A stretch of DNA of 64,000 nucleotides from Cognatishimia sp. SS12. Lineage in GTDB: Bacteria > Pseudomonadota > Alphaproteobacteria > Rhodobacterales > Rhodobacteraceae. The notes under the pieces were generated by a model that was not told the origin of the DNA, did no database searches, and saw nothing but the letters and a program-made list of their open reading frames with translations. Below are positions 18,634 to 27,302 of this stretch, piece after piece; within the stretch, counting starts at the first letter, position 1, and every line of letters starts with the position of its first letter. Where the stretch lies: assembly GCF_028369055.1 (NCBI RefSeq), contig NZ_JAQNCZ010000001.1, positions 62,001 through 126,000 of the forward strand. The letters are read 5' to 3'. The position numbers and the translations under genes are program-made.

Positions 18634-20409
18634 TCAAAAGGCATCGGCGGGCAGGGTCATAACCGGATCTGCGCCGCTTTCGATGCGCGAAAGATGCAGC
18701 GCTGTCGCGGGTAGGCGGCGGCTCATATAAAACCGGGCGGTGGTCAGCTTGGCCTCATAAAACGCCGCATTGCCACGGCCCTCTGCCAGGGCCTGCTGCG
18801 CCGCCTTGGCCATCCGCGCCCACATGAGGCCGAGGCAGACATGACCAAAAAGGTGCATGAAATCATAGGATCCGGCGAGGGCGTGATTGGGATTTTTCAT
18901 GCCGTTCTGCATGAAGTACATCCCAGCCGACTGCAGATGTTTTGATGCGGTCTTCAAGGGCGCGATGAATTCGGCCATTGCCGCGTCCTCGCCGTGGGTT
19001 TTGCAGAAATCCTTGACCATCTCAAAGAAAGCCATGACGTATTTTCCGCCATCCTGCGCCAGCTTGCGACCGACCAGATCCAGCGCCTGCACACCGTTGG
19101 CCCCTTCGTAGATCATGGCGATACGCGCATCGCGCACGAATTGGCTCATGCCGTGTTCTTCAATATAGCCATGGCCGCCAAAGACCTGCTGGGCCTGCAC
19201 GGTCATGTCAAACCCCTGATCGGTCAGAAAGCCTTTCAAGACCGGGGTCAGCAGGGAAATCATGCCATCGGCCGCTGAATCATCGGCGCGGTGGGCGCGA
19301 TCGATCATCTCAGCCCCCCACAGAAGGAACGCGCGCGCGCCCTCGACAAAGCTTTTCTGATCCATCAAGGCACGGCGGATATCCGGATGGACAATCAGCG
19401 GGTCTGCCGGGCCATCGGGGTTTTCCGCGCCGGTGACAGCGCGGCCCTGTAGGCGATCCTTGGCATAGGCAACGGCATTCTGATAAGCGGCCTCGGCCTG
19501 CGCCAGACCCTGCATGGCAACGCCAAGGCGCGCTTCGTTCATCATGGTGAACATGGCGCGCATGCCCTTGTGCGGCTCGCCGAGCAGATAGCCCGTGGCC
19601 CCGTCATAATTCATCACGCAAGTGGCATTGCCGTGAATGCCCATCTTTGTTTCGATATTGCCGACAGAGACGCCGTTGCGCGCGCCCAGACTGCCGTCAT
19701 CTTTGACCAGAAACTTGGGCACTATGAAGAGCGAAACGCCCTTGATGCCGTCTGGTCCGTCGGGGATTTTGGCCAGCACCAAATGAATGACGTTGTCAGA
19801 AAGGTCGTGATCGCCCGCAGAAATAAAGATTTTCTGCCCGCTGATCTGATAGCTGCCATCGTCCTGCGGCACCGCTTTGCTGCGCATCAGCCCCAGATCC
19901 GTGCCGCAATGCGGCTCTGTCAGGTTCATGGTGCCGGTCCACTCGCAGCTGACCATTTTAGGCAGATAAGTGTCTTTCTGTTGCGCGGTGCCATGCGCCA
20001 GAATGGCCGACGCCGCGCCGTGGGTCAGACCGTGATACATGGTGAAAGATTGGTTGGCGGCTGAGAAAAGCTCGCCAACAGCGGTGCCAAGCACCACGGG
20101 CATCTCTTGTCCGCCATAGGCTTCGGGCATGTCGATGCCCGGCCAGGCCCCTTCTTTCAAACGCTCAAAAGCCTCTTTGAAGCCCTTTGGGGTTGTCACG
20201 ACACCGTTTTCAAAACCGCAGCCCTCTTGATCGCCGCTGGCATTCAGCGGGGCCAGCACATCGCTGGCCAGCTTGCCGGCCTCGTCCAGAATGGCCTGCG
20301 TAAACTCGCGATCAAGATCGGCAAAGCCTGCGACATCGCTGGCGCTGATGTTCAGAACATCATGCAGCACAAACTGCAGATCGTCGGTGGGGGCATTGTA
20401 AATTGGCAT
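18634..20409 (-). CDS. Acyl-CoA dehydrogenase (FadE/DmdC-like, with C-terminal extension)
   Basis: A flavoprotein that oxidises acyl-CoA to enoyl-CoA, the first step of beta-oxidation. At 591 residues it belongs to the long subfamily with an additional C-terminal domain. It has [13 protein letters not shown] (FAD contact), [12 protein letters not shown], and the catalytic Glu in [13 protein letters not shown], followed by about 150 residues of helical C-terminal domain. The methylmercaptopropionyl-CoA dehydrogenase DmdC is in the same subfamily, so DMSP-derived substrates cannot be excluded. Its place with fadA/fadJ favours fatty acids. It is 19 bp after the MerR gene. Confidence 0.9.
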   Translation of the reverse strand: MPIYNAPTDDLQFVLHDVLNISASDVAGFADLDREFTQAILDEAGKLASDVLAPLNASGDQEGCGFENGVVTTPKGFKEAFERLKEGAWPGIDMPEAYGGQEMPVVLGTAVGELFSAANQSFTMYHGLTHGAASAILAHGTAQQKDTYLPKMVSCEWTGTMNLTEPHCGTDLGLMRSKAVPQDDGSYQISGQKIFISAGDHDLSDNVIHLVLAKIPDGPDGIKGVSLFIVPKFLVKDDGSLGARNGVSVGNIETKMGIHGNATCVMNYDGATGYLLGEPHKGMRAMFTMMNEARLGVAMQGLAQAEAAYQNAVAYAKDRLQGRAVTGAENPDGPADPLIVHPDIRRALMDQKSFVEGARAFLLWGAEMIDRAHRADDSAADGMISLLTPVLKGFLTDQGFDMTVQAQQVFGGHGYIEEHGMSQFVRDARIAMIYEGANGVQALDLVGRKLAQDGGKYVMAFFEMVKDFCKTHGEDAAMAEFIAPLKTASKHLQSAGMYFMQNGMKNPNHALAGSYDFMHLFGHVCLGLMWARMAKAAQQALAEGRGNAAFYEAKLTTARFYMSRRLPATALHLSRIESGADPVMTLPADAF

Positions 20410-20428
20410 GTCTTCCTCCCGCGTGCGG

Positions 20429-20830
20429 TTATTCCGCCGCCTTTTTCGATTGTGTGAGCGAGGCGAGCATTTTTTCGCCCCACTTCATCTGCTCTTTGAG
20501 GTCAGCGATGGCGGCGTCGAGCTCTTCGCGCTGCTGCTCTAGATCCGCGAGGCGCTCCTGCGCGACGGCATAGGTCTCTGTCAGCTGCGTCTGCTGTTGA
20601 TCCCCCATGTCATAGAGGTTCAGCAATTGCCGGATCTGCTCGAGCGAAAAACCAAAACGCTTGCCCCGCAGGATCAGCTTCAGCCGAGCGCGGTCCCGGC
20701 GTGTAAACAGGCGTTTTTGCCCCTCACGAACAGGAAACAAAAGCTCTTTCGCCTCATAAAACCGCAGGGTGCGCGGGGTCACATCAAAGGTGTCGCACAT
20801 CTCACGGATGGTCATGAATTGTTCAGTCAT
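20429..20830 (-). CDS. MerR-family regulator of the beta-oxidation operon
   Basis: A 133-residue MerR-type transcription factor. The winged helix-turn-helix is in the first 75 residues ([21 protein letters not shown]), followed by a long coiled-coil dimerisation helix. There is no cysteine metal-binding site, so it is not a metal sensor. It resembles LiuR-type regulators of fatty-acid and branched-chain amino-acid catabolism as I remember them. It is the first gene of the operon with acyl-CoA dehydrogenase, and its upstream region holds ACGT-rich inverted repeats (20918-20959), so autoregulation together with fadE is likely. GAGG precedes ATG 20830. Confidence 0.85.
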   Translation of the reverse strand: MTEQFMTIREMCDTFDVTPRTLRFYEAKELLFPVREGQKRLFTRRDRARLKLILRGKRFGFSLEQIRQLLNLYDMGDQQQTQLTETYAVAQERLADLEQQREELDAAIADLKEQMKWGEKMLASLTQSKKAAE

Positions 20831-20917
20831 TCGCAGACCTCATTTGCTATCCGATACCCAAAAGATGGGATCATGCCGGAAGGTTACAATGCAAAATGAA
20901 GTTTACGCAGCTGGTAC

Positions 20918-20959
20918 GTTACGTCAACATTTAGGTGACGTAACTTCCTTATTACGTAA
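20918..20959. promoter_or_regulatory. ACGT inverted repeats, candidate MerR/LiuR operator
   Basis: GTTACGTCA (20918-20926) and TGACGTAAC (20936-20944) form a perfect 9-bp inverted repeat with a 9-bp spacer. The palindrome TTACGTAA (20952-20959) follows 7 bp on. The region lies 88-130 bp before the MerR start at 20830, where the fadE operon promoter should be, and between two MerR genes. Two dyads in tandem are consistent with cooperative binding of a MerR dimer. Confidence 0.65.
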
Positions 20960-21062
20960 CGTGCAAATAGGTCATGTATCACCCCACGATCGGCGGCAAC
21001 GCCAGATCATTCGCCGGGGTCGAATCACGAAAGTCAAAAAATAATTATTGTAGAACAGTCAG

Positions 21063-21434
21063 TTAGTCTTGAGATGACTTGATGGCGTAGTCGCGCACTT
21101 TCGTCAGCTCGGCGATCGCCTCGTCCAACTGCTCGCGCTGCTCATTCAGATCTTTGAGCTGCCGGTTCGCGACATCCACAAAGGCCGCCATCTGGGCTTT
21201 GCTGCCCTGTTCTTCATACATCAGAAGCCATTGGCGCAGCTCTTCGAGCTTGATGCCGAATTTGCGCCCACGCAAGATCAGCGTCATGCGCGCGATTTCA
21301 CGCGGCCCATAAAACCGGGCGCGCCCTTCGCGCTCTGGCTGCAGGAGTTCGATATATTCGTAATAGCGCAGCGTTCGAGGCGTCACATCGAATTTTGCGC
21401 ACATCTCCTTGAAGTTTAAACGTTCCGGCGTCAT
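21063..21434 (-). CDS. MerR-family regulator, paralogue of the neighbouring one
   Basis: A 123-residue MerR protein with an HTH in the first 75 residues ([20 protein letters not shown]) and a coiled coil at the end. It shares the DVTPRTLR helix and the LILRG-FG block with the MerR protein encoded 230 bp downstream, so the two are tandem paralogues. It has no Cys metal site. GGGAG precedes ATG 21434. A gap of 232 bp with the ACGT repeats separates it from the second MerR gene, so it probably has its own promoter, divergent from the thioesterase genes. Confidence 0.83.
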   Translation of the reverse strand: MTPERLNFKEMCAKFDVTPRTLRYYEYIELLQPEREGRARFYGPREIARMTLILRGRKFGIKLEELRQWLLMYEEQGSKAQMAAFVDVANRQLKDLNEQREQLDEAIAELTKVRDYAIKSSQD

Positions 21435-21532
21435 GACTTAATCTCCCTAAGGGGAATTTATGACGTGTAATCGCGATGGGCAACAGCCGTTGTTGCACTG
21501 CAGCGACAAGTGACGACGCGGAAGGGGACGAC

Positions 21533-21958
21533 ATGACAGCTGAAAACGCCAAGCAGGCCCAACAGTTCATTGAAATGATTCCGCATGCCAAAGCGCTGGG
21601 TATGGAGATTACACAGATCGGTGACGGCATGACCCAGATCGAAATGGATTATGACACGCGGTTTATCGGGGATCCTGAAACACAGGTCATTTCGGGCGGC
21701 GCAGTCTCGGCCCTGATGGATACCTGCTGCGGGGCGGCGGTGATGAGCCACCCTAAGGTTGTCGGCGCGACGGCAACGATTGATCTGCGGATCGATTACA
21801 TGCGCGGGGCCACGCCGGGGCAGCGCATCCGTGCGCGCGCCGAAGTCTATCATCTGACCCGCACGGTGGCCTTTGTGCGCGCGGTAAGTTTTGATGATGA
21901 TGCCGAAAATCCTGTCGCCTCTGCCAAAGGGGCCTTTACGGTGGAGCAGTCCGAATGA
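21533..21958 (+). CDS. PaaI-family thioesterase (hotdog fold), first of two
   Basis: A 141-residue hotdog-fold protein of the PaaI/YdiI type that should hydrolyse acyl-CoA or aryl-CoA thioesters. The core segment SGGAVSALMDTCCGAAVMS corresponds to the catalytic helix, followed by ATIDLRIDYMRGATPG. ATG 21533 follows GAAGGGGA. It overlaps the next thioesterase gene by four bases and is divergent from the MerR regulator. Location next to beta-oxidation genes suggests a role in releasing CoA from dead-end thioesters (inference). Confidence 0.82.
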   Translation: MTAENAKQAQQFIEMIPHAKALGMEITQIGDGMTQIEMDYDTRFIGDPETQVISGGAVSALMDTCCGAAVMSHPKVVGATATIDLRIDYMRGATPGQRIRARAEVYHLTRTVAFVRAVSFDDDAENPVASAKGAFTVEQSE

Positions 21959-22467
21959 GCCGTCCACGTCCAGAACCCGTGCAGACCGTCAAACAGCGCC
22001 GTGATGCCGCCCTGCGTGGGCTGGTGGCGTCCATTCCCTATGGGCAGTACCTCGGGATTCACTTTGACCGCCGCGGCGACGAGCTGACCGCAACGATGTC
22101 TTTTGATGAAAAACTGATTGGCAATCCGCTGCTGCCTGCGCTGCACGGCGGGGCGACGGCGGCGTTTCTTGAGATCACGTCGGTGATCGCGCTGGGCTGG
22201 GCCAATCTGTGGGAGGATATGGAAAGCGGCGTGCTGTCGCTGGATGAGCTGGAAGCAGGACATCTGCCGCGTCTGCCCAAAACCATTGATTTCACCGTGG
22301 ACTACCTGCGTTCGGGCCTGCCGCGTGATGCCTATGCGCGGGCGCGCGTGAACCGGTCTGGGCGGCGCTATGCCTCGGTTCATGTCGAAGCCTGGCAGGA
22401 TCAGCGCAGCAAGCTCTTTGCGCAGGCCACTGGGCATTTCCTCATACCAAATTCGCGCGGCGGATGA
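21955..22467 (+). CDS. PaaI-family thioesterase, second of two
   Basis: A 170-residue hotdog-fold protein with ALHGGATAAFLEITSVIALGW as the catalytic-helix region and TIDFTVDYLRSGLPRDA as the following strand. It is a diverged relative of the preceding gene, with extra residues at both ends. It starts inside the stop codon of that gene and ends inside the start of the MATE transporter gene, so all three are translationally coupled. The two subunits may form a mixed hotdog dimer; that is a guess. Confidence 0.8.
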   Translation: MSRPRPEPVQTVKQRRDAALRGLVASIPYGQYLGIHFDRRGDELTATMSFDEKLIGNPLLPALHGGATAAFLEITSVIALGWANLWEDMESGVLSLDELEAGHLPRLPKTIDFTVDYLRSGLPRDAYARARVNRSGRRYASVHVEAWQDQRSKLFAQATGHFLIPNSRGG

Positions 22468-23786
22468 CCGGGGCTGCGGTTGCCGGCGACATCACCCATC
22501 GCCGCATTCTCAAGATTGCAGTGCCGGTGGTGCTGTCAAACGCCACGGTGCCAATCTTGGGAGCGGTGGATGTGGGCGTTGTGGGCCAACTTGGCGAAGC
22601 GGCCCCGATTGGCGCAGTTGCGATGGGGGCCATTATCCTGTCCAGCGTCTATTGGATTTTCGGATTTCTGCGCATGGGCACGGCTGGCCTGGTGGGGCAG
22701 GCGGCCGGGGCGGATGATGATGCTGAGGTCTCGGCCTTTCTGACGCGCGCGTTGTTGATTGCAGGGGGCGGCGGGCTGTTGCTGATCCTGTTGCAGCCTT
22801 TGATCTTTGCCGGGGCCTTCTGGCTTTCCCCCGCCTCGGGCGAGGTCGAGGACCTGACACGCCAATACCTGACCATCCGCATTTGGACAGCGCCAGCGGC
22901 GATCGCGGTTTATGCGCTGACCGGCTGGCTCGTCGCGATGGAGCGCACCACAGGGGTGTTCTGGGTGCAGCTGATCATGAATGGGGTGAATATACTGCTG
23001 GATTTTGCCTTTGTGCTTGGTTTTGGCTGGGGCGTTGGCGGCGTGGCCGTTGCGACTGTGATCGCCGAGCTGACCGGGGCGGCGGTGGGGCTTTGGCTTT
23101 GCCGCGACGCCTTTGCCAATCTGGAGTGGCGTAACTGGGCGCGTGTGTTTGAACGCAGCAAACTGGTGCGCATGATGCTGCTGAACGTGGATATCCTGAT
23201 CAGGTCAGCGCTATTGATGGCGATATTTACCAGTTTCGTTTTTCTTGGCGCACGCTTTGGCGATGTCACGCTTGCGGCCAATGAGGTGCTGATCCAGTTC
23301 ACCTATATCACCGCCTACGCCATGGACGGGTTCGCTTTTGCGGCAGAGGCTCTGGTGGCGCGCGCCATTGGGCGGCGTGATCCGGCGCGGCTGCGGCGAG
23401 CCGCCCTGATGTGCAGCTTTTGGGGGGCAGTCACCTGCGCCGGCCTGTCGTTGGCCTTTGCGCTGGGCGGGGGCTGGCTTATTACCGTGATGGCCAAGGC
23501 ACCCGAGGTGCAGGCCACGGCCATGACCTATTTGCCGTGGATGGTCGTCGCGCCGCTGTTGGGATGTGCATCCTGGATGCTGGATGGGATTTTCATAGGC
23601 GCAACTCACGGGCGCGACATGCGCAACATGATGGTTCTCAGCGCGGCGATCTACGTCGTGGCCGTACTGGCCCTGATCCCTATGCTGGGAAATCACGGGC
23701 TTTGGGCGGCGCTGGTGGTTTCCTTTGTCGCGCGCGGGATCACGCTTGGCGCGCGCTACCCGGCGCTGGAGCGCAGTGTGACTTAA
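22464..23786 (+). CDS. MATE-family efflux transporter (DinF-like)
   Basis: A 440-residue integral membrane protein with about twelve hydrophobic segments in two similar halves, as in the MATE/DinF family of H+ or Na+ driven drug and metabolite exporters. Early features are KIAVPVVLSNATVPILGAVD and the loop GFLRMGTAGLVGQA, both typical of DinF. It starts within the stop codon of the thioesterase gene. Its TAA shares TTAA with the stop of the convergent arsC-like gene. Substrate unknown. Confidence 0.9.
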   Translation: MTGAAVAGDITHRRILKIAVPVVLSNATVPILGAVDVGVVGQLGEAAPIGAVAMGAIILSSVYWIFGFLRMGTAGLVGQAAGADDDAEVSAFLTRALLIAGGGGLLLILLQPLIFAGAFWLSPASGEVEDLTRQYLTIRIWTAPAAIAVYALTGWLVAMERTTGVFWVQLIMNGVNILLDFAFVLGFGWGVGGVAVATVIAELTGAAVGLWLCRDAFANLEWRNWARVFERSKLVRMMLLNVDILIRSALLMAIFTSFVFLGARFGDVTLAANEVLIQFTYITAYAMDGFAFAAEALVARAIGRRDPARLRRAALMCSFWGAVTCAGLSLAFALGGGWLITVMAKAPEVQATAMTYLPWMVVAPLLGCASWMLDGIFIGATHGRDMRNMMVLSAAIYVVAVLALIPMLGNHGLWAALVVSFVARGITLGARYPALERSVT

Positions 23787-24127
23787 AGGATATCCAGCAC
23801 CGCTTCTGGCGGTCGGCCAAGTCGGGCCTGCCCATTGGCCAGAACTACCGGCCGTTCGATCAATTTCGGCGTGGCAACCATGGCAGCAATCAGCGCGTCT
23901 TCGGGGCTATCGGCTGTCAAATCTGAGGTCTTAAAAGCCTCTTCGCCCTTGCGCATCAGATCGATGGCGGGAATGCCGAGCAGCTTGAGCACCGCGCGCA
24001 ACTCTTCGGCGCTGGGGCTATCTTCCAGATATTTACGGATGCGCACTGCGCCTTTGGCTTCTATCAGCGCCAGCGTCTGGCGCGATTTGGAACAGCGCGG
24101 GTTGTGCCAAATGGTGATCACAGCCAA
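23783..24127 (-). CDS. ArsC-family reductase
   Basis: A 114-residue thioredoxin-fold protein of the glutaredoxin-dependent arsenate reductase family (ArsC/YfgD type). The single active-site Cys lies in [16 protein letters not shown]. The C-terminal [18 protein letters not shown] carries the arginine pair used in oxyanion binding. No other ars genes are near, so a role in arsenate reduction is only inferred; many YfgD-like proteins are general thiol reductases. Its first 10 bp overlap the pyrD end. Confidence 0.85.
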   Translation of the reverse strand: MAVITIWHNPRCSKSRQTLALIEAKGAVRIRKYLEDSPSAEELRAVLKLLGIPAIDLMRKGEEAFKTSDLTADSPEDALIAAMVATPKLIERPVVLANGQARLGRPPEAVLDIL

Positions 24128-25176
24128 TCCTCCCGTTTGCTGCCGACGGCCTCAGAGACATTTGCAAAGCCATCGCGCGCCAGCAGATCATCAAGGCCGC
24201 GGGCAATGTCCTGCACCATCGACAGCCCGCCAAAGACCAGCGCGGTATAAAGCTGTATGGCTGAGGCCCCGGCGCAGATTTTCGCATAGGCCTGATCCGC
24301 ATTAGAGATGCCGCCAACCCCGATCAATGGCAGCGCGCCGCCCGTGAGCTGTGACAGCTGCGCCAGAACGCGGGTGGATTTTTCAAAGAGCGGCGCGCCA
24401 GACAGACCGCCGGATTCGGATTTGTGCGCAGAATTAAGGCCGCTGCGGTCCAGCGTGGTGTTGGTGGCGATGATCGCATCCAGCCCGCTCTCCTGCGCGA
24501 CCTCGGCGATTTCACCCAGATCTGCGTCCGTGAGGTCCGGCGCGATTTTCAGAAACACCGGGATCTGCCGCGCCAGACCCGCGCGTGCCTCCATCACCCC
24601 GGCCAGCAGCGCTGAGAGCGCGGCTTTGCCCTGCAAGTCGCGCAGTTTTTCAGTGTTGGGTGAACTGACGTTGACGGTTGCGAAATCCAGATGTGCACCG
24701 CAATGGGCGAGCACTTTGGCAAAATCGCTGGCGCGATCCGCGCTGTCCTTGTTGGCCCCCAGATTAAGGCCAATCACGGCATCCTTGGGGCGCTGCGCCA
24801 GACGGGTGGCGATCGCCTCCATCCCGTCATTGTTAAAGCCAAAGCGGTTGATGGCGGCGCGGTCCTCGGTCAAACGGAAAAGCCGCGGCTTGGGGTTGCC
24901 CGGCTGAGGGCGCGGCGTGGCCGCACCCACTTCGAAAAAGCCAAAGCCCGCGCGCGATAGGCCCAAAAGTGCGGTGGCGTTTTTGTCAAATCCAGCGGCA
25001 AGCCCAACGGGATTTGGCAGGTCAAGCCCGGCCACATGGGTGCGCAGGCGCGGTGAGCTCACTAGGCCCGGTGCCGGGGCCGCGCCCAGCTGCAGCGCCT
25101 TGATCGCCAGCCCATGCGCGGTCTCCGGGTCAAATTTATGCAGCACAGGCATGCCGATTTTTTCAAGCAGGTTCAT
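24118..25176 (-). CDS. pyrD: Dihydroorotate dehydrogenase (quinone), class 2
   Basis: PyrD oxidises dihydroorotate to orotate with FMN and passes electrons to quinone at the inner membrane. The 352-residue protein has the membrane-associating N-terminal helices of class 2 ([24 protein letters not shown]), [12 protein letters not shown], the catalytic Ser region NVSSPNT and IATNTTLDR. The frame is open beyond 25176, but the family start MNLLEKIG and overlap with the upstream DUF952 gene by four bases fix the start. It forms a tight minus-strand unit with the DUF952 gene and the ArsC-like gene. Confidence 0.95.
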   Translation of the reverse strand: MNLLEKIGMPVLHKFDPETAHGLAIKALQLGAAPAPGLVSSPRLRTHVAGLDLPNPVGLAAGFDKNATALLGLSRAGFGFFEVGAATPRPQPGNPKPRLFRLTEDRAAINRFGFNNDGMEAIATRLAQRPKDAVIGLNLGANKDSADRASDFAKVLAHCGAHLDFATVNVSSPNTEKLRDLQGKAALSALLAGVMEARAGLARQIPVFLKIAPDLTDADLGEIAEVAQESGLDAIIATNTTLDRSGLNSAHKSESGGLSGAPLFEKSTRVLAQLSQLTGGALPLIGVGGISNADQAYAKICAGASAIQLYTALVFGGLSMVQDIARGLDDLLARDGFANVSEAVGSKREDWL

Positions 25177-25514
25177 GGGCGAGCCTCCGCAGGGAAAATA
25201 TGTTTGCCCTCTTTCAAGGGCAGGGGCTGGTGCCAGACAACATCGCTCAGGCGCAAGGGGCGGTAAAGATGGGGGAAGTGGTCGCCGCCGCGCGAAACCT
25301 CCCATTTCAGCGCATCGCCCAGCCTGGCGTCATCGACGGCCAGCAACCAGAGGTCTGAGACGCCGGCAAAATGCTTGGCCGCGGTCTCTGCCGCCTGCGA
25401 TGCGGTTGAGAAATGAACAAAACCATCGGCCAGATCGACCGGGGCGCCTAGGGTCTCGCCCTCGGCCTGCAGTTTGGCCCATTCATCGGCCCGAAAAATC
25501 TTGAAAATCAGCAT
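25173..25514 (-). CDS. DUF952 family protein
   Basis: A 113-residue protein of the DUF952 family: [12 protein letters not shown] at the start, [20 protein letters not shown] in the middle and HLYRPL...HQPLPL near the end, with conserved His residues in the FVHFS and HLYRPL motifs. The fold is related to ADP-ribosyltransferase-like proteins as I remember; the biochemical role is unknown. It is the first gene of a unit with pyrD, overlapping it by four bases. Confidence 0.85.
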   Translation of the reverse strand: MLIFKIFRADEWAKLQAEGETLGAPVDLADGFVHFSTASQAAETAAKHFAGVSDLWLLAVDDARLGDALKWEVSRGGDHFPHLYRPLRLSDVVWHQPLPLKEGKHIFPAEARP

Positions 25515-25559
25515 GGCGCTGACATGCCCGGCCCTGCGGCAGAGGTCAATAGTTGGTCA

Positions 25560-25577
25560 CTGACATACGCCTGTTAC
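25560..25577 (+). promoter_or_regulatory. Possible Pho box before the 5'-nucleotidase gene
   Basis: CTGACAT (25560-25566), four bases, then CTGTTAC (25571-25577) resemble the PhoB direct repeat CTGTCAT-n4-CTGTCAT (6 of 7 and 5 of 7 matches). TTAGGT, 10 bp further, could be the minus-10. The site lies about 90 bp before an exported 5'-nucleotidase, a typical phosphate-starvation target. Also present are TTGAC-n6-GTCAA at 25609-25624. Confidence 0.4.
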
Positions 25578-25668
25578 CTGCTTTGCGTTAGGTCAACTTG
25601 AGGAAATTTTGACTCGCGGGTCAATTTTATGTCCAAATCAGACCACCAACAGCGAAGGGGGAAGCATT

Positions 25669-27228
25669 ATGTTTTCGCGAATACTCACGTCGGTTGCGGC
25701 ATTGGCCGTCACCGCTGGCATGGCCTCAGCTGACTATGCGCTGACCATTCTACACACCAATGACTTTCACGCGCGGTTCGAGCCGATCAGCCGGTTTGAT
25801 TCTGGCTGCTCTGGCGAGGACAACGACGCTGGCAAATGTTTTGGCGGCTCCGCCCGTCTGAAATCGGCCGTTGATGCGGCGCGGGCGCAATATGAGAACT
25901 CCATTCTTGTAGATGGCGGCGACCAGTTCCAGGGCACGCTGTTTTACACCTATTACAAGGGCAAGCTGACCGCCGAGATGATGAACACGCTTGGCTATGA
26001 CGGCATGACCGTGGGCAACCACGAATTTGACGACGGCCCCGAAGTGCTGCGCGGTTTCATGGATGCGGTGAATTTCCCGGTTCTGATGTCCAATGCTGAT
26101 GTGTCTGGCGAGCCGCATCTGGCGGATGTGCTGAAGAAATCCACCGTGATTGAGCGCGGCGGCGAGAAAATCGGCATGATCGGCCTGACCCCCGAGGACA
26201 CTCATGAACTCGCCTCGCCGGGCGACAATATCATCTTTACCAGCGCCGTTGACGCGGTGCAGGCCGAAGTGGATCGCCTGACCGCAGAAGGTGTGAATAA
26301 GATCATCGTTCTGTCGCACTCCGGCTATCAAAAAGATCTGGAAGTGGCAGAGATGACCACTGGCGTTGACGTGATCGTGGGCGGCCATACCAATACCTAT
26401 CTGTCGAATGTTTCAGATCGCGCAGAGGGGCCTTACCCAACCGTGGTTGGCGACACGCAGATCGTGTCGGCCTATGCCTATGGCAAATTCCTTGGGCAGC
26501 TGAATGTCGTGTTTGACGATGAGGGTAAAGTGATCACGGCCCAGGGTGAGCCGCTGATCATGGACCGCTTCATTTCCGAAGATGACACTGTGAAAGCGCG
26601 GATCGCTGAGGCCGCCGTACCGCTTGAAGAAATTCGCAACAAGGTGGTCGCCGAGACCGCTACCGAAATTATCGGCGTACGCGAAGAATGCCGTGCGGTG
26701 GAATGCGCGATGGGCAATCTGATTGCCGATGCGATGCTGGATCGGGTCAAGGATCAAGGCATTGATGTTGCGATCCAAAATGGCGGCGGTATCCGCGCGT
26801 CAATCGACTCGGGCGAAGTCACCATGGGCGAGGTTCTGACTGTGCTGCCGTTCCAGAACACGCTGTCCACTTTCCAGGTCAAAGGTGCCACCATCGTCGA
26901 AGCGCTGGAAAATGGCGTCTCGCAGGTTGAAGAGGGCGCAGGGCGCTTTCCGCAAGTGGCGGGGATGACTTTTGCGTTTGATCTGTCCAAACCGGCCGGA
27001 GAGCGGGTTTCTGATGTCATGATTGGCGGCGTGGCCCTTGACCCAGAAAAAACCTATGGCGTTGTGTCCAACAACTATGTGCGCAACGGCGGTGACGGGT
27101 ACAGCATGTTCCGCGACGCGATGAACGCCTATGATTTCGGCCCGGATCTGGCGGATGTCACAGCAGAATATATTGCCAAAAACGCACCCTATACGCCCTA
27201 CAAAGATGGGCGCATCATGCAGAAATGA
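25669..27228 (+). CDS. Exported 5'-nucleotidase / metallophosphatase
   Basis: A 519-residue periplasmic enzyme that should release phosphate from nucleotides. A signal peptide (residues 1-21, cleavage after ASA) precedes the calcineurin-like domain with its metal ligands in TNDFHARF, VDGGDQFQGT, GNHEFDDG, HSGYQ and GGHTNT. The C-terminal 5'-nucleotidase domain has QNGGGIRAS and NNYVRNGGDGYSMF for base stacking. GAAGGGGGAAG precedes ATG 25669. It is a single-gene unit with its own terminator and possibly a Pho box. The nucleosides it frees could feed the salvage operon at 6-11 kb. Confidence 0.92.
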   Translation: MFSRILTSVAALAVTAGMASADYALTILHTNDFHARFEPISRFDSGCSGEDNDAGKCFGGSARLKSAVDAARAQYENSILVDGGDQFQGTLFYTYYKGKLTAEMMNTLGYDGMTVGNHEFDDGPEVLRGFMDAVNFPVLMSNADVSGEPHLADVLKKSTVIERGGEKIGMIGLTPEDTHELASPGDNIIFTSAVDAVQAEVDRLTAEGVNKIIVLSHSGYQKDLEVAEMTTGVDVIVGGHTNTYLSNVSDRAEGPYPTVVGDTQIVSAYAYGKFLGQLNVVFDDEGKVITAQGEPLIMDRFISEDDTVKARIAEAAVPLEEIRNKVVAETATEIIGVREECRAVECAMGNLIADAMLDRVKDQGIDVAIQNGGGIRASIDSGEVTMGEVLTVLPFQNTLSTFQVKGATIVEALENGVSQVEEGAGRFPQVAGMTFAFDLSKPAGERVSDVMIGGVALDPEKTYGVVSNNYVRNGGDGYSMFRDAMNAYDFGPDLADVTAEYIAKNAPYTPYKDGRIMQK

Positions 27229-27268
27229 GCAATTGATCTAAATCCCTCGATGCCCAGCATCGGGGGGG

Positions 27269-27302
27269 CAGCGCGGCGCAAGAGTGCCGCGCTGTTTTTG
27301 TT
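27269..27302 (+). terminator. Rho-independent terminator after the 5'-nucleotidase
   Basis: A perfect 9-bp stem, CAGCGCGGC (27269-27277) with GCCGCGCTG (27286-27294), has an 8-nt loop and is followed by TTTTTGTT. This is a textbook intrinsic terminator. Its tail overlaps the last codon of the convergent pirin gene. Confidence 0.92.

Noticed and set aside
18634-20409. DmdC (methylmercaptopropionyl-CoA dehydrogenase) assignment
   Set aside because: The subfamily fits, but no dmdB or dmdD neighbours exist and the gene lies with fadA and fadJ, so general acyl-CoA dehydrogenase is the safer call.
21414-21421. GTTTAAAC octamer as a third copy of the pyruvate-node operator
   Set aside because: It lies inside the MerR coding sequence, lacks the 2-bp centre of the other sites and is short enough to be chance.
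23783-24127. Arsenic-resistance operon
   Set aside because: Only an ArsC-like gene is present, without arsR, arsB or acr3, and it is co-oriented with pyrD.
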